58,534 bases of DNA from Photobacterium sp. SKA34 (GCF_000153325.1 NZ_CH724144.1:318465-376998), one strand, 5' to 3'; positions 28,385-39,005 are shown, counted from the stretch's first letter. The notes: a model not told the origin generated them from the letters alone. Translations and numbers: made by a program.

Positions 28385-31066
28385 TTAAGCTTTTGCTTTT
28401 TTACCTTTAGTGATTTTCACTGGCTCTGATTTTTTAATCACTGTTGTGCCTTCAAACGCTTCGCCTTCAATGAAAGGCTTACCGTAGTAAGATGCCATTA
28501 GTACATCTTTAAGCTCAGAGATTAGAGGGTAACGTGGGTTTGCACCAGTACACTGGTCATCAAACGCTTCTACCGCTAGCTCATCAACTTTCGCAAGGAA
28601 GTCAGCTTCTGAAACACCGGCTTCTTGGATTGACATAGGGATCTGAAGATTTACTTTCAGTTCGTCTAACCAAGTTAATAAACGCTCAATTTTCTGTGCT
28701 GTACGGTCGCCCTCGCGTGATAGACCTAAGTGATCAGCAACTTCTGCATAACGACGACGCGCTTGTGGGCTTGCGTACTGTGAAAATGCTGTTTGCTTGG
28801 TTGGGTTATCATTCGCGTTGTAACGCACAACGTTAGAAATCAACAATGCGTTAGCAAGACCATGTGGTACGTGGAACTCAGCACCTAGCTTGTGTGCCAT
28901 TGAGTGACAAACACCTAGGAATGCGTTAGCAAACGCGATACCAGCGATAGTTGCCGCATTGTGTACTTTCTCACGTGCGATTGGGTCATTAGCACCATTT
29001 GCATAGCTTGATGGTAGGTACTCTTTAAGCATCTTAAGCGCTTGAAGAGCTTGACCATCAGAGTATTCGTTAGCAAGAACTGATACATAAGCTTCTAATG
29101 CGTGAGTTACTGCATCGTAACCACCAAATGCTGTTAGCGACTTAGGCATGTTCATCACAAGGTTCGCATCAACGATAGCCATGTGAGGTGTTAATTCATA
29201 ATCTGCTAGTGGGTATTTCGCACCTGTTTTATCGTCCGTTACAACCGCAAATGGTGTTACTTCAGAACCTGTACCAGATGTTGTTGTGATACATACTAGC
29301 TCAGCTTTCTTACCCATTTTAGGGAACTTGTAAATACGCTTACGAATATCCATAAAGCGCATTGCTAGTTCTTCGAAGTGCGTTTCTGGGTGCTCGTACA
29401 TTACCCACATGATCTTCGCAGCATCCATTGGTGAACCACCACCGAGTGCAATAATCACATCAGGTTGGAAGCTCTTCATTGCTTCAGCGCCTTTCTCAAC
29501 AACAGACAGTGTTGGATCCGCTTCTACATCAAAGAATGTTTGAACTTCGATACCTTGTGCTTTAAGCAAAGATACGATTTCATCTGCGTAACCATTATTA
29601 AATAGGAAACGGTCTGTTACTAAGAACGCACGCTTTTTACCTTCTAGATCACTCAGCGCAATTGGAAGGCTACCACGACGGAAGTAGATTGATTTAGGTA
29701 GTTTATGCCACAACATATTTTCAGCTCGCTTCGCTACTGTCTTCTTGTTGATAAGGTGCTTAGGACCTACGTTCTCAGAGATAGAGTTACCACCCCATGA
29801 ACCACAACCTAGAGTTAGCGAAGGTGCAACGTTAAAGTTGTAAAGATCACCGATACCACCATGAGTCGTTGGGATATTTACAAGAATACGAGCAGTTTTC
29901 AATTTGTCGCCGAAGTACTTAATACGGTCAGCGTTAGTGTCTTGGTTAGTGTACAAGCCAGATGTATGACCAATACCACCAATCTCAACCATTGTTACTG
30001 CTTGATCAACTGCATTTTCAAATGAAGACGCGCGGAACATACCTAATGTAGGAGATAGTTTCTCATGTGCGAACTCGTCATCGAAAGAAACTTGCTCACC
30101 TTCACCGATAAGGATCTTAGTATCAGCTGGTACTTTCACACCTGCCATTTCCGCAATTTTAGTTGCTGGCTGACCTACGATATCTGCATTAAGATTACCG
30201 TTGATAAGAAGAACTTTACGAACTTTATTCGCTTCATCTTTTGATAAAACGTAGCCGTTGTGAGACGCAAAACGCTCTTTCACTTCGTCATATACTTCGT
30301 CCATAACGATTACTGCTTGCTCTGAGGCACAAACAACACCGTTATCAAACGTTTTTGACATAAGAACAGATGCAACAGCACGCTTGATATCAGCCGTTTC
30401 ATCGATAACAACAGGCACGTTACCCGCACCAACACCAATAGCAGGTTTACCTGAAGAGTAAGCCGCTTTAACCATGCCTGGACCACCAGTAGCAAGGATA
30501 AGGTTGACATCATCGTGCTTCATAAGTGCGTTAGATAGCTCAACAGATGGTTGATCAATCCAGCCAATAATATCTTTTGGTGCACCTGCAGCAACAGCGG
30601 CATCTAATACTAATTTAGCAGCAGCGTTAGTTGAATCTTTAGCACGTGGGTGTGGCGAGAAGATAATCGCGTTACGTGTTTTAAGAGAGATTAAAGATTT
30701 GAAAATAGCTGTAGATGTTGGGTTCGTTGTTGGAACGATACCACAAATGATACCTACAGGCTCAGCGATAGTCATGGTGCCGAACTCTTCGTTCTCTTCC
30801 AAGATACCGCAAGTCTTTTCATCTTTGTATTTGTTGTAGATAAATTCAGAAGCGAAGTGGTTTTTAATAACCTTGTCTTCGATGATACCCATACCAGATT
30901 CAGCAACAGCTTGCTGAGCTAGAGGAATGCGCGCGTTGTTTGCAGCAAGAGAAGCAGCGCGGAAAATTTTATCCACTTGCTCTTGAGAGTAAGTGGCAAA
31001 TTCTTTTTGTGCCGCTTTTACACGAGCAACCATTGCATCTAATTCAGTGATATTTGTAACAGGCAT
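28385..31066 (-). CDS. adhE: Bifunctional acetaldehyde-CoA/alcohol dehydrogenase AdhE
   Basis: AdhE reduces acetyl-CoA to ethanol during fermentation in two NADH-dependent steps and forms long helical filaments (spirosomes). The 893-residue protein (E. coli 891) has an N-terminal aldehyde dehydrogenase domain (1-440) with the catalytic Cys in Asn-Gly-Val-Val-Cys-Ala-Ser-Glu-Gln (about 245), and a C-terminal iron-dependent alcohol dehydrogenase domain (about 450-870) with Ala-Leu-Gly-Gly-Gly-Ser-Pro-Met-Asp-Ala-Ala-Lys and the metal-binding His-rich segments around Cys-His-Ser-Met-Ala-His-Lys. RBS TAGGAG precedes the ATG. An FNR-type promoter lies upstream. Confidence 0.98.
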   Translation of the reverse strand: MPVTNITELDAMVARVKAAQKEFATYSQEQVDKIFRAASLAANNARIPLAQQAVAESGMGIIEDKVIKNHFASEFIYNKYKDEKTCGILEENEEFGTMTIAEPVGIICGIVPTTNPTSTAIFKSLISLKTRNAIIFSPHPRAKDSTNAAAKLVLDAAVAAGAPKDIIGWIDQPSVELSNALMKHDDVNLILATGGPGMVKAAYSSGKPAIGVGAGNVPVVIDETADIKRAVASVLMSKTFDNGVVCASEQAVIVMDEVYDEVKERFASHNGYVLSKDEANKVRKVLLINGNLNADIVGQPATKIAEMAGVKVPADTKILIGEGEQVSFDDEFAHEKLSPTLGMFRASSFENAVDQAVTMVEIGGIGHTSGLYTNQDTNADRIKYFGDKLKTARILVNIPTTHGGIGDLYNFNVAPSLTLGCGSWGGNSISENVGPKHLINKKTVAKRAENMLWHKLPKSIYFRRGSLPIALSDLEGKKRAFLVTDRFLFNNGYADEIVSLLKAQGIEVQTFFDVEADPTLSVVEKGAEAMKSFQPDVIIALGGGSPMDAAKIMWVMYEHPETHFEELAMRFMDIRKRIYKFPKMGKKAELVCITTTSGTGSEVTPFAVVTDDKTGAKYPLADYELTPHMAIVDANLVMNMPKSLTAFGGYDAVTHALEAYVSVLANEYSDGQALQALKMLKEYLPSSYANGANDPIAREKVHNAATIAGIAFANAFLGVCHSMAHKLGAEFHVPHGLANALLISNVVRYNANDNPTKQTAFSQYASPQARRRYAEVADHLGLSREGDRTAQKIERLLTWLDELKVNLQIPMSIQEAGVSEADFLAKVDELAVEAFDDQCTGANPRYPLISELKDVLMASYYGKPFIEGEAFEGTTVIKKSEPVKITKGKKAKA

Positions 31067-31770
31067 AGTAAACTCCTACCTTAAGATTGAAAACTTTTTA
31101 GTAAGGATACGGCTTCATTTCTTTCATTCTTAACTTTTTCGAATTAAGAAATTCACACACTTAGTAAATAACTTTCAAAATTGATTATATTTATTCACAT
31201 TCTAAAAAGATTTGATTTAGATCACTATTATGTATGATGTTTAACTTATATATAAAATCCATCAAATTGGATAAAAAACAAACACTTAAACTTTAGTATC
31301 AATGTTTTAACTAATGTTTCACATATTAGCGACAATAACCATTCAATTAACAAGGAGAAATATTACGTAATAAACATACATTTGCTAGCCCTATATTTAT
31401 CCACTTGTGATAATTATCACCTTTTTATATGCCAATTGGTCAATATTGAGCCGTTACTCTTGATAAGCATTTCGTTTCAACATAGTAGTTCATGTTTTCA
31501 ATAATGAAAGTTAATTAATATCAATGGAGAAATATTTTCCTAAAATTTTAAAAGCAGGCTTTTTTTTGTGGTTAGGCTAATAATTTAAGATTAAAATATT
31601 ACTGGGTGATTAATTAACACTTGTTTTAATTATCAAAAAATTAGCGTGCACAGCCTGATTGTTAAGTTATTAACTACGCCTTATATACGAGGCTTTTTTA
31701 CTCTGAGATCAACTGTATTGATTAATACTATTCTCATGACTTACACATAGCAAACCTAACCGAGAAAACC
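31067..31770. other. AT-rich region between adhE and the MarC/YchE gene
   Basis: 704 bases with no credible gene. The adhE-proximal part (31177-31225) holds the FNR-type promoter; the remainder is AT-rich with A/T tracts. No structured RNA was recognised. Confidence 0.5.
31184..31225 (-). promoter_or_regulatory. FNR-type class II promoter of adhE
   Basis: A box TTGATTTAGATCAC (31212-31225), matching 9 of 10 positions of the FNR consensus, precedes a perfect TATAAT (31184-31189, minus strand). Transcription would start near 31177, which places the box centre at about -41.5, the standard position for FNR activation. The core TTGATTTAGATCA is the same as in the box upstream of cydA. Confidence 0.7.
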
Positions 31771-32409
31771 ATGCAAGCCATTGAATTTGGAATATTTTTA
31801 CACTTTTTTGTCGGGCTTTTTGCTACGGTAAACCCTGTTGGCATTATGCCTGTCTTCGTGTCATTAACAGGTTCAATGACCCCTGAAGAGCGAAATAAAA
31901 CTGCGTTAACAACCAATACCGCTGTTGTTATTATATTGGTAGTGGCTCTCGTTGCAGGCCAACACTTATTGGATCTCTTTAGTATCTCTATTAATTCGTT
32001 CCGAGTCGCTGGCGGCTTGCTATTACTGAGTATCGCTTTTTCAATGATGAGCGGTAAGATTGGTGAGGTGAAACAGAATAAGGAAGAGAAATCAGAGTCA
32101 GCCATTCGTGAACAAGTAGGTGTGGTTCCACTTGCAATGCCTTTAATGGCAGGGCCAGGTGCTATCAGTTCAACCATTGTTTATGGTTCTAAGTATCCAA
32201 CAATGACATCAACGATTGGCATTGCCATTACCATCGTTGTTTTTGCTTTTGGCTGTTGGTTACTGTTTCGCTCTGCACCATTAATTGTACGCTTCCTAGG
32301 TCAAACAGGTATTAACGTCATTACTCGTATCATGGGTTTGATTCTGGCCGCACTTGGTATTGAATTTATTATTAATGGGTTAAAAGTGATGCTACCAGGC
32401 CTAGTTTAA
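31771..32409 (+). CDS. ychE: MarC family inner-membrane protein (YchE-like)
   Basis: A 212-residue membrane protein with about six TM helices, the N-terminal Leu-Phe-Ala-Thr-Val-Asn-Pro-Val-Gly (about 16-24) and the central Val-Pro-Leu-Ala-Met-Pro-Leu-Met-Ala-Gly-Pro-Gly-Ala-Ile (about 117-130) that mark the MarC/YhgN family. The substrate is unknown. It lies next to adhE as in E. coli (adhE-ychE), which supports the symbol. Confidence 0.85.
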   Translation: MQAIEFGIFLHFFVGLFATVNPVGIMPVFVSLTGSMTPEERNKTALTTNTAVVIILVVALVAGQHLLDLFSISINSFRVAGGLLLLSIAFSMMSGKIGEVKQNKEEKSESAIREQVGVVPLAMPLMAGPGAISSTIVYGSKYPTMTSTIGIAITIVVFAFGCWLLFRSAPLIVRFLGQTGINVITRIMGLILAALGIEFIINGLKVMLPGLV

Positions 32410-32456
32410 GCGTCACAAAATAAACACCTCGCTAATAAAAGATAATAATTAAATAT

Positions 32457-32485
32457 AAAGTCTCGATTTTTTCGGGACTTTTTAT
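32457..32485 (+). terminator. Terminator of the MarC/YchE gene
   Basis: AAAGTCTCGA pairs with TCGGGACTTT (one G-U pair) with a short T-rich loop and a T run, about 48 bases after the stop. Confidence 0.75.
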
Positions 32486-32616
32486 TATCAAGAACCTACG
32501 TCCATTATTAACGCACTTACCTAGTACTATTTTTGCTATACTGGATTGCTGATTGATATGCCATACAAAATAATAACCTACTTCTGCGTAAGCTTACGGC
32601 TAACTAACACTTAATT

Positions 32617-33436
32617 ATGATTAAACTGACCCAAAGACAACGTCTTTACCAAATTATTTTTGGTACCTCTACACGCGCTGGACAGCTATTCGATATTGGT
32701 TTAATAATCGCTATTGTTAGCTCTGAACTGATCCTAATCATTTCATCTGTTGCCAGTATTGAATCAAAATTCTCCACAGTGTTGTTAGGTGCTGAATGGC
32801 TGTTCACGATCTTATTTACAATAGAATATATTCTGCGCTTGTATTGTTCACCGCGCCCTCTCGCTTACGCGCGCAGTTTTTATGGCATCATTGATTTAAT
32901 TGCCATTGTACCCGCTTACATTTCTTTCTTTGTCCCAGGTTCAAACTACTTACTGATCGTACGTTTAATCCGTGTTTTACGTATTTTCCGCGTGCTAAAA
33001 CTGGCTAGATTCTTACAAGACTCCAATATCCTTTTACGTTCACTACGCCATGCCCAGCGTAAAATCTTTGTTTTCTTTAGTTCTGTGTTAATTCTAGTTA
33101 CCGTATTTGGCTCGTTAATGTTCTTAATTGAAGGCCCTGAGAAATGGCTTTACCAGTATCCCTAAAAGTATTTACTGGGCAGTCGTGACTATTACAACCG
33201 TTGGTTATGGCGATATTGTGCCGCAGACCGTGATGGGTAAGGCGTTAGCTTCATTAACTATGTTACTCGGTTATTCCATTCTTGCCGTTCCTACCGGTAT
33301 TTTGACCGCAGAACTCAATCAAGAAATGAAAACACACCGAAACCTGAGACGGTGTCCTAATTGTGCGACCAGCGGTCATGAAGTGGATGCTGATTTCTGC
33401 AAAAAGTGTGGAACACAACTCCCTGAAAATATCTAA
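32617..33436 (+). pseudogene. Voltage-gated-type ion channel gene with a one-base frameshift in the pore
   Basis: Two overlapping frames encode one ion channel of about 272 residues. The first (32617-33165) gives four TM helices, including an Arg-rich S4-like helix (Leu-Ile-Val-Arg-Leu-Ile-Arg-Val-Leu-Arg-Ile-Phe-Arg, about 109-121). The second supplies Phe-Thr-Ser-Ile-Pro-Lys-Ser-Ile-Tyr-Trp-Ala-Val, the K+ selectivity filter Thr-Thr-Val-Gly-Tyr-Gly-Asp, the last helix and a C-terminal Cys-x2-Cys...Cys-x2-Cys zinc ribbon. Removing one A from AAA at 33142-33144 joins the frames as Pro-Glu-Asn-Gly-Phe-Thr. If real, the lesion removes the filter and kills the channel; if a sequencing error, this is a normal channel. 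The next genes are also membrane stress genes. Confidence 0.88.
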
Positions 33437-33568
33437 TTATTATTAAAGCCGACTATTAACTATATGATCTTTATGACGTGATCTAATTCTTACTTTTACA
33501 AGACAACAATTATTCGCGTCTTATTTGGTCTACCATTATCTTCATTATTTAGGAAATATGAAAAATTA

Positions 33569-35926
33569 ATGCGATTAACGATATACTCATTACTCTGTAG
33601 TTTCATTCTGATATTTAGTGCTTCAGCATCTGCTACGCTAACGCTTTTTGAAACAGACCAGCCTGAATTAACCCAAGCAGCAATGAGCATAAATACTGCA
33701 ATTAATCAGCTACCTGATCAGCACTTACTCACTCATAATGATGTTAAAAAAGTTAATTCATTACTGTCTAAGACACTCTCACAACAAAAGAAACACCAAA
33801 ATTTACTAGCAACAGTACTAAATGAATACCATAAAAGTGGTAATAAAGAACAAGCGTGGGAAGAACTGTCATCGGTTTACAGTTCACTTCTAAGCATTAG
33901 CCAAGATAAAGAGCGCCTTCTCAATTTAAGTTCATCTGCTATCCAAGATAAGGTGACAGGGTTTGGCCCTTTTGGCGTTCAACAATTTAAGTTAGAGCTA
34001 TCAATCACAGCACTTAACTTACAATACATAGTCTTATATCAATTACGCAGTTTCCATGATTTGCTAAAAGATATGCTGATCTCACCAGTACCCATTCTTG
34101 TGGTAGCCTTAAAAGTTTTCGCTATTTTATTTTTACTTTTTTGGTGGCAGCGTAATAGCGCACGTTTAATCGAACATTTTAGATAAACACAGCTCGAACA
34201 TAACCCACACCCCAGCCTTTTATTTCGTGCAATTTGGTATATTAGTCGAGCGCACCGACCAATCGGTTGGTTAATTGCAATCACGCTTTCACTTCGTGTT
34301 GTTTCTCAATTACCAAGCTTGCATCACTTGATCTACTTGGAAATATTCACCTGGTGGATTCTTGGTGGCTCAATTGCAGTGCGCTTTATTCTCGAGTTTA
34401 CGCGTCGTAATAGTATCAATAATAGTGATGCTGAAGTTGTCGCATTGCGTCTTTCAACTATTCGCCAATACGTATGGGGATTTATTACCGCAGGCGTTAT
34501 TCTGCAAATTTCAGCGCGTACACTGGGGCAAGGCACCATCTATGCGTGGATTTGGTCAATTATCTTTTTTGGTTTCATATTATTAACCTTAATTACGCTT
34601 CGCCGTTGGCGACATATCGTCTTTAAGCGTTTAGAAGGCGCGACACATCTGCCCCTTTCTATTAAATGGGCACTCAAACATAAAGATAAATTATTACTGT
34701 CGATTCCGGCAACAGCACTAGGCGCTGCATGGCTTACCTTACGCCGCTTTCAACATACACTGGTTGCTAACTTATCAAAGTACATTTTCTTTCGTCATGC
34801 ACTCGCCTATCTATTCCGTATTGAAGTTGCTAAACAAACAGAAACCTCACGCGAACAACTCAATATGGTTCGTATCAAAGGTGCCGCTACTTATGAATAT
34901 GTAAAACCAGGCAGTGACGATAGCTCAATCATTGAAGACTATGCGTTAGAAGAAATTAAACAGCTTTCAGGGTACTTATTAACAGATAAACCCGCTGTTT
35001 GTGTTGTTTCTGGTGAGCGTGGCATTGGCACAACGACACTTCTTCGTCGCTTATTACACAAAGTTAAAAACGCAACACCGATATACATTAACTGTCCTTA
35101 TGATGGCTACGCAGAATTACTACAACAGTTTTCTACTGCACTTGGGCTTGCAAGTGACAGTTGTGAAGATGATATTCTTGAATACTTACGTAATAGTGAA
35201 ACAACCTATTTAATTGCCATCGATAACGCCCAACGATTGGTGACGCCTAAAGTCGGTGGATTAAAAGATCTAATGAGTATCACAAATTTATTGCGTAAAA
35301 CACGAAAAAGTCATCGTGCGATTATTGCGGTTGAAAAATCATGTTGGCGTTTTGTTGATCGTGCTCGTGGTGAGCGTTTACTGTTTGATTTAGTCACCTT
35401 TATGCCACGCTGGAGTGAACAGCAAATTGGCGACTTATTAAAAACCCGTACCTCTTCCGAAGGGGAGTTTGCAATCAGCTTTGAAGGCCTAGTTCTGCCT
35501 CGTCAGTGGGATGAGGATGACATCACAGAAGAAGAACGTGCTCAAAGAGGCTTCTATCGTATTCTGTGGGATTACTCTGATGGTAACCCTACGGTTGCTG
35601 TACGTTTCTTCCGCTTCTCTCTGCAACGAGATAAAGACACAGATAAAGTACTGGTACGTTTATTTAAAGCACCACAATCTGAAGATTTAGAACAAATGCC
35701 AAAGCCGATGTTAGCAGTGTTACGTTCTATTGTTCAGTTAGAAGTCGCATCCCCAAAAGAGCTCTCTGAGTGTACCCAGCTCAGCCTTGATGAAGTTATT
35801 GGTACGTTACGTTACTTCCAAAGTCGTGGTTTTATTGAATGGTCAGATGATAAAGCTAAAATCTCCGATCACTGGTTCCGTCATATAACTAATGTTCTCC
35901 ACCGTCAGCACTTATTGGTGAAATAA
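33569..35926 (+). pseudogene. Membrane-bound NTPase-like gene interrupted by one in-frame TAA
   Basis: A single frame of 786 codons is broken only by TAA at 34184-34186. The first part (205 residues) has a signal peptide (about 1-21), a helical periplasmic region and a TM helix near its end. The read-through stretch 34187-34318 is coding-like (Arg-Ala-Ile-Trp-Tyr-Ile and a hydrophobic helix) and runs into the second part, which has more TM helices (34320-34620) and a cytosolic NTPase-like domain. Its P-loop reads Gly-Glu-Arg-Gly-Ile-Gly-Thr-Thr-Thr, lacking the Walker A lysine, and its Walker B-like Ile-Asp-Asn lacks the usual Glu. The second half has only a TTG start at 34319 for independent expression. 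It directly precedes an MscS channel with no gap. Function is unknown. Confidence 0.75.
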
Positions 35927-36814
35927 ATGAAGCGTTTATTCTGTCTATTTAGCCTAATACTTCTAAGTTTTTCACCGGCAGTTTTTGCTGATGACATGCC
36001 AAATATTGAAAGTTTGCAACAATTTGCTAGCCTGATTCGTTGGAGTGGCGTGCTCTTTTCAGCATTAACGGTTTGTGCCGCTTGGATACTACTGAGATTC
36101 ATTCAATCGATTGTTGATGGTATCAGTAGCCAATTTGCTCAACGTAGAATGTTGCTACAAAAGTTGCAATCTTTCTTCCAATTCTTCATTTATATGTCGA
36201 CGGGTATTGCCGTCTTTATGATGAGCTTCCGTGTTGATGATCGTATCTTAGCTTTGATTGGCGGTACTATTGCGGTATCTGTCGGTTTTGCCCTTAAAGA
36301 CTTGGCTGCCTCGTTCATTGCAGGCTTAACCGTGATGATTGATAGACCTTTCCAAGTTGGCGATCGTGTAACATTTGAAGGCAATTATGGTGACATTATT
36401 ACTATTGGTTTGCGCTCTGTACGTATGCGCACCTTAAATGACGATATTATCACTATACCAAACAACAAATTCTTAAGTGAAGTCACCGTCAGTGGTAACT
36501 ATGGCGAGCTAGACATGCAGGTGGTGATCCCCTTCTATATCAGTATGGATCAAGATATCCGGTTAGCCCGTGATTTAATCCAAGAAGCAGCATCATCAAG
36601 CCGTTATATTCACCTACCCAAACCTGTGACGGTTTTAGTAAAGCAAACTATTACGGATAACTACCTCGCTATCATGTTGACTTGTAAAGCTTATGTAGTT
36701 GATACCAAATATGAAAAGTTATTTGAAACTGATATTACACTGCGTGTAATGGAAGAATTTGCACGTAACGGTATAAGACCACCCGCGATCGCGCTCAAAA
36801 GTACCGATGGTTAA
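35927..36814 (+). CDS. Small-conductance mechanosensitive channel family protein (MscS)
   Basis: A 295-residue membrane channel with a signal-peptide-like N-terminus (1-21), three TM helices in residues about 35-130, and the MscS signature: Gly-Phe-Ala-Leu-Lys-Asp-Leu-Ala-Ala-Ser-Phe-Ile-Ala-Gly (about 123-136) and Asp-Arg-Pro-Phe-Gln-Val-Gly-Asp-Arg-Val (about 142-151), then a beta domain with Asn-Lys-Phe and a C-terminal alpha/beta domain. It starts at the base after the stop of the NTPase-like gene, implying coupled translation and shared function, possibly in osmotic response. It is shorter at the C-terminus than many paralogues but complete. Confidence 0.93.
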   Translation: MKRLFCLFSLILLSFSPAVFADDMPNIESLQQFASLIRWSGVLFSALTVCAAWILLRFIQSIVDGISSQFAQRRMLLQKLQSFFQFFIYMSTGIAVFMMSFRVDDRILALIGGTIAVSVGFALKDLAASFIAGLTVMIDRPFQVGDRVTFEGNYGDIITIGLRSVRMRTLNDDIITIPNNKFLSEVTVSGNYGELDMQVVIPFYISMDQDIRLARDLIQEAASSSRYIHLPKPVTVLVKQTITDNYLAIMLTCKAYVVDTKYEKLFETDITLRVMEEFARNGIRPPAIALKSTDG

Positions 36815-36836
36815 TTCGTATTTATATCAGTAATAT

Positions 36837-36866
36837 AAAAAAACCGAGCACTAAGCTCGGTTTTTT
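36837..36866. terminator. Bidirectional terminator between the mscS-like gene and cysS
   Basis: AAAAAACCGAGC and GCTCGGTTTTTT form a 12-bp stem with a five-base loop. T runs exist on both strands between converging genes. Confidence 0.93.
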
Positions 36867-36881
36867 CTTATGGGGATGTAA

Positions 36882-38264
36882 TTACTTACGACGCCATGTT
36901 GTGCCTTGTGCACCATCTTCTAAGATAATGCCCATCGCTAATAACTTATCACGAGCTTCATCTGCTGCAGCCCAATCTTTTGCTGCACGCGCATCTAGAC
37001 GTTGTTGAATCAATGCTTCAATTTCAGCCACATTATCATCTTCACCAGCACCACCTTGTAGGAAAGCTTCAGGCTCTTGAGATAAAAGACCAAGTACATC
37101 AGCAAGCTCACGCATACGTGAACCTAATGCTGAGGCTTTAGTAACATCATCTGTTTTCAAGCGGTTAATTTCACGCGCCATGTCAAACATTACTGAGTAC
37201 GCTTCAGGTGTATTAAAGTCATCATCCATTGCTTCTTTAAAGCGAGCAACAAACTCTTCACCACCAGCCGCTTCAATAGATGTGTCTAAACCACGAAGTG
37301 AGGTGTATAGACGCTCTAGTGCAGAACGTGCTTGTTTCAAGTTCTCTTCGCTATAGTTTAGCTGGCTACGGTAGTGACCAGACATTAGGAAGTAACGTAC
37401 CGTTTCAGGATCGTAATGATTTAATACATCACGAATAGTGAAGAAGTTACCTAATGACTTAGACATCTTCTCGCGATCAACCATTACCATGCCACTATGC
37501 ATCCAAGTATTTACATACTGGGTATCGTGTGCACAGCAAGATTGTGCGATTTCGTTTTCATGGTGTGGGAATTGAAGATCTGAACCACCACCGTGAATAT
37601 CAAAGTGATCGCCTAATATTGCAGAGTTCATTGCTGAACATTCAATGTGCCAACCTGGACGGCCAGGACCCCATGGCGATTCCCATGTAGGTTCACCTGG
37701 CTTAGACATTTTCCATAATACGAAGTCGAGTGGGCTACGTTTTGCCATATCAATATCAACACGCGCACCTGCTTGAAGTTGGTCAAGATCTTGCTTAGAT
37801 AAACGACCGTAATCTTCATACTTGCTCACTTCAAACATGACATCGCCATTAGAAGCAACATACGCAAAACCACGCTCAATTAAGCGCTCACAAAGCGCGA
37901 TAATTTCTGCGATAAACTGTGTCGCACGTGGTTCAACATCTGGGCGTTTCATACCTAACGCATCGAAATCCGCATGCATTTCACCAATCAAACGCTCAGT
38001 TAATGAATCACAACTTTCGCCATTCTCTGCGGCACGCTTAATGATTTTATCGTCGATATCAGTGATATTACGAGCAAATGTTAAATCATAACCAGAATAG
38101 CGTAGGTAACGAGAAACCACGTCAAAAGATACAAACGTACGACCGTGTCCGATGTGACACAAATCGTAGATCGTTACTCCACAAACGTACATGCCTATTT
38201 TACCAGGCTGGATTGGGGTGAATGCCTCTTTCTGTCGTGTGAGCGAGTTATAGATCTTTAACAT
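36882..38264 (-). CDS. cysS: Cysteine-tRNA ligase
   Basis: CysRS charges tRNA-Cys. The 460-residue protein (E. coli 461) has the class I motif His-Ile-Gly-His-Gly-Arg-Thr (about 37-43), a zinc-binding Cys28, Trp-His-Ile-Glu-Cys-Ser-Ala-Met near 205-212, and Lys-Met-Ser-Lys-Ser-Leu-Gly-Asn at 266-273 for ATP. It is transcribed alone and is divergent from ppiB. Confidence 0.98.
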   Translation of the reverse strand: MLKIYNSLTRQKEAFTPIQPGKIGMYVCGVTIYDLCHIGHGRTFVSFDVVSRYLRYSGYDLTFARNITDIDDKIIKRAAENGESCDSLTERLIGEMHADFDALGMKRPDVEPRATQFIAEIIALCERLIERGFAYVASNGDVMFEVSKYEDYGRLSKQDLDQLQAGARVDIDMAKRSPLDFVLWKMSKPGEPTWESPWGPGRPGWHIECSAMNSAILGDHFDIHGGGSDLQFPHHENEIAQSCCAHDTQYVNTWMHSGMVMVDREKMSKSLGNFFTIRDVLNHYDPETVRYFLMSGHYRSQLNYSEENLKQARSALERLYTSLRGLDTSIEAAGGEEFVARFKEAMDDDFNTPEAYSVMFDMAREINRLKTDDVTKASALGSRMRELADVLGLLSQEPEAFLQGGAGEDDNVAEIEALIQQRLDARAAKDWAAADEARDKLLAMGIILEDGAQGTTWRRK

Positions 38265-38466
38265 GTCTCTTCATTACTCATAGTAGTAGGATTACAAATT
38301 TGAAGGGTAATTACACCTTTTATGCCTTTTGTTGGCAAGGAAAATCCTTTAATGAATGCTATTTTAACCATTAGCCTTCGATTAATCGGGTAATGTTTGT
38401 CTGAGCAGGCTATGGTAAGTTAATATTCAATACTCAAAGAAAAATACTCCATTAAAGGAAAAGATC

Positions 38467-38961
38467 ATGATTACCCTTCACACAAATTTTGGTGACATCA
38501 AAATTAACATATTCGAAGACAAAGCACCTCAAACATGTGCAAACTTCCTTCAATACTGCCGTGATGGTTTCTACAACGGTACTATTTTCCACCGTGTTAT
38601 TGATGGTTTCATGGTTCAAGGTGGCGGCATGCTTCCAGGTATGGAAGAGAAGGAAACTCGCGCTACAATTCAAAACGAAGCAAATAATGGCCTAAGCAAT
38701 AAAACAGGCACACTTGCAATGGCGCGTACTAACGCTCCTCACTCTGCAAGCTCTCAGTTTTTCATCAACGTTAAAGACAATAACTTCCTAGATTTCACCG
38801 GCGAAAACATGAGCGGCTGGGGCTACTGTGTATTTGCAGCAGTCGTTGAAGGTATGGACGTAGTTAACAAGATTAAGGCTGTGAAAACAGGCCGTAACGG
38901 TTACCACTCAGATGTACCTGTTGAAGATGTTATTATTGAAAACGTAACAATCGAAGAATAA
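38467..38961 (+). CDS. ppiB: Peptidyl-prolyl cis-trans isomerase B (cyclophilin)
   Basis: The 164-residue cytosolic cyclophilin catalyses proline isomerisation. It has the catalytic [13 protein letters not shown] (about 39-51) and Ser-Ala-Ser-Ser-Gln-Phe-Phe-Ile-Asn (about 95-103) motifs, and no signal peptide, so it is PpiB rather than PpiA. It has an AAGGA site and is followed closely by lpxH, as in E. coli. Confidence 0.97.
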   Translation: MITLHTNFGDIKINIFEDKAPQTCANFLQYCRDGFYNGTIFHRVIDGFMVQGGGMLPGMEEKETRATIQNEANNGLSNKTGTLAMARTNAPHSASSQFFINVKDNNFLDFTGENMSGWGYCVFAAVVEGMDVVNKIKAVKTGRNGYHSDVPVEDVIIENVTIEE

Positions 38962-39005
38962 GTCTTCATTGATATTAAGGGTAGCGTTTGTTGCCCTTTT
39001 CTATT

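Noticed and set aside
30310..30513. Small reading frame on the same strand inside adhE
   Set aside because: Shadow frame of adhE with no independent features.
31541..31572. AAAAGCAGGCTTTTTTTT as a terminator on the plus strand
   Set aside because: Stem is too short and imperfect, and no gene ends there.
31500..31620. GTTAATTAAT-like sequences as ArcA sites
   Set aside because: Common in AT-rich DNA; not enough matches to the ArcA consensus repeats.
38265..38466. Regulatory RNA between cysS and ppiB
   Set aside because: Short divergent gap with no recognisable structure.
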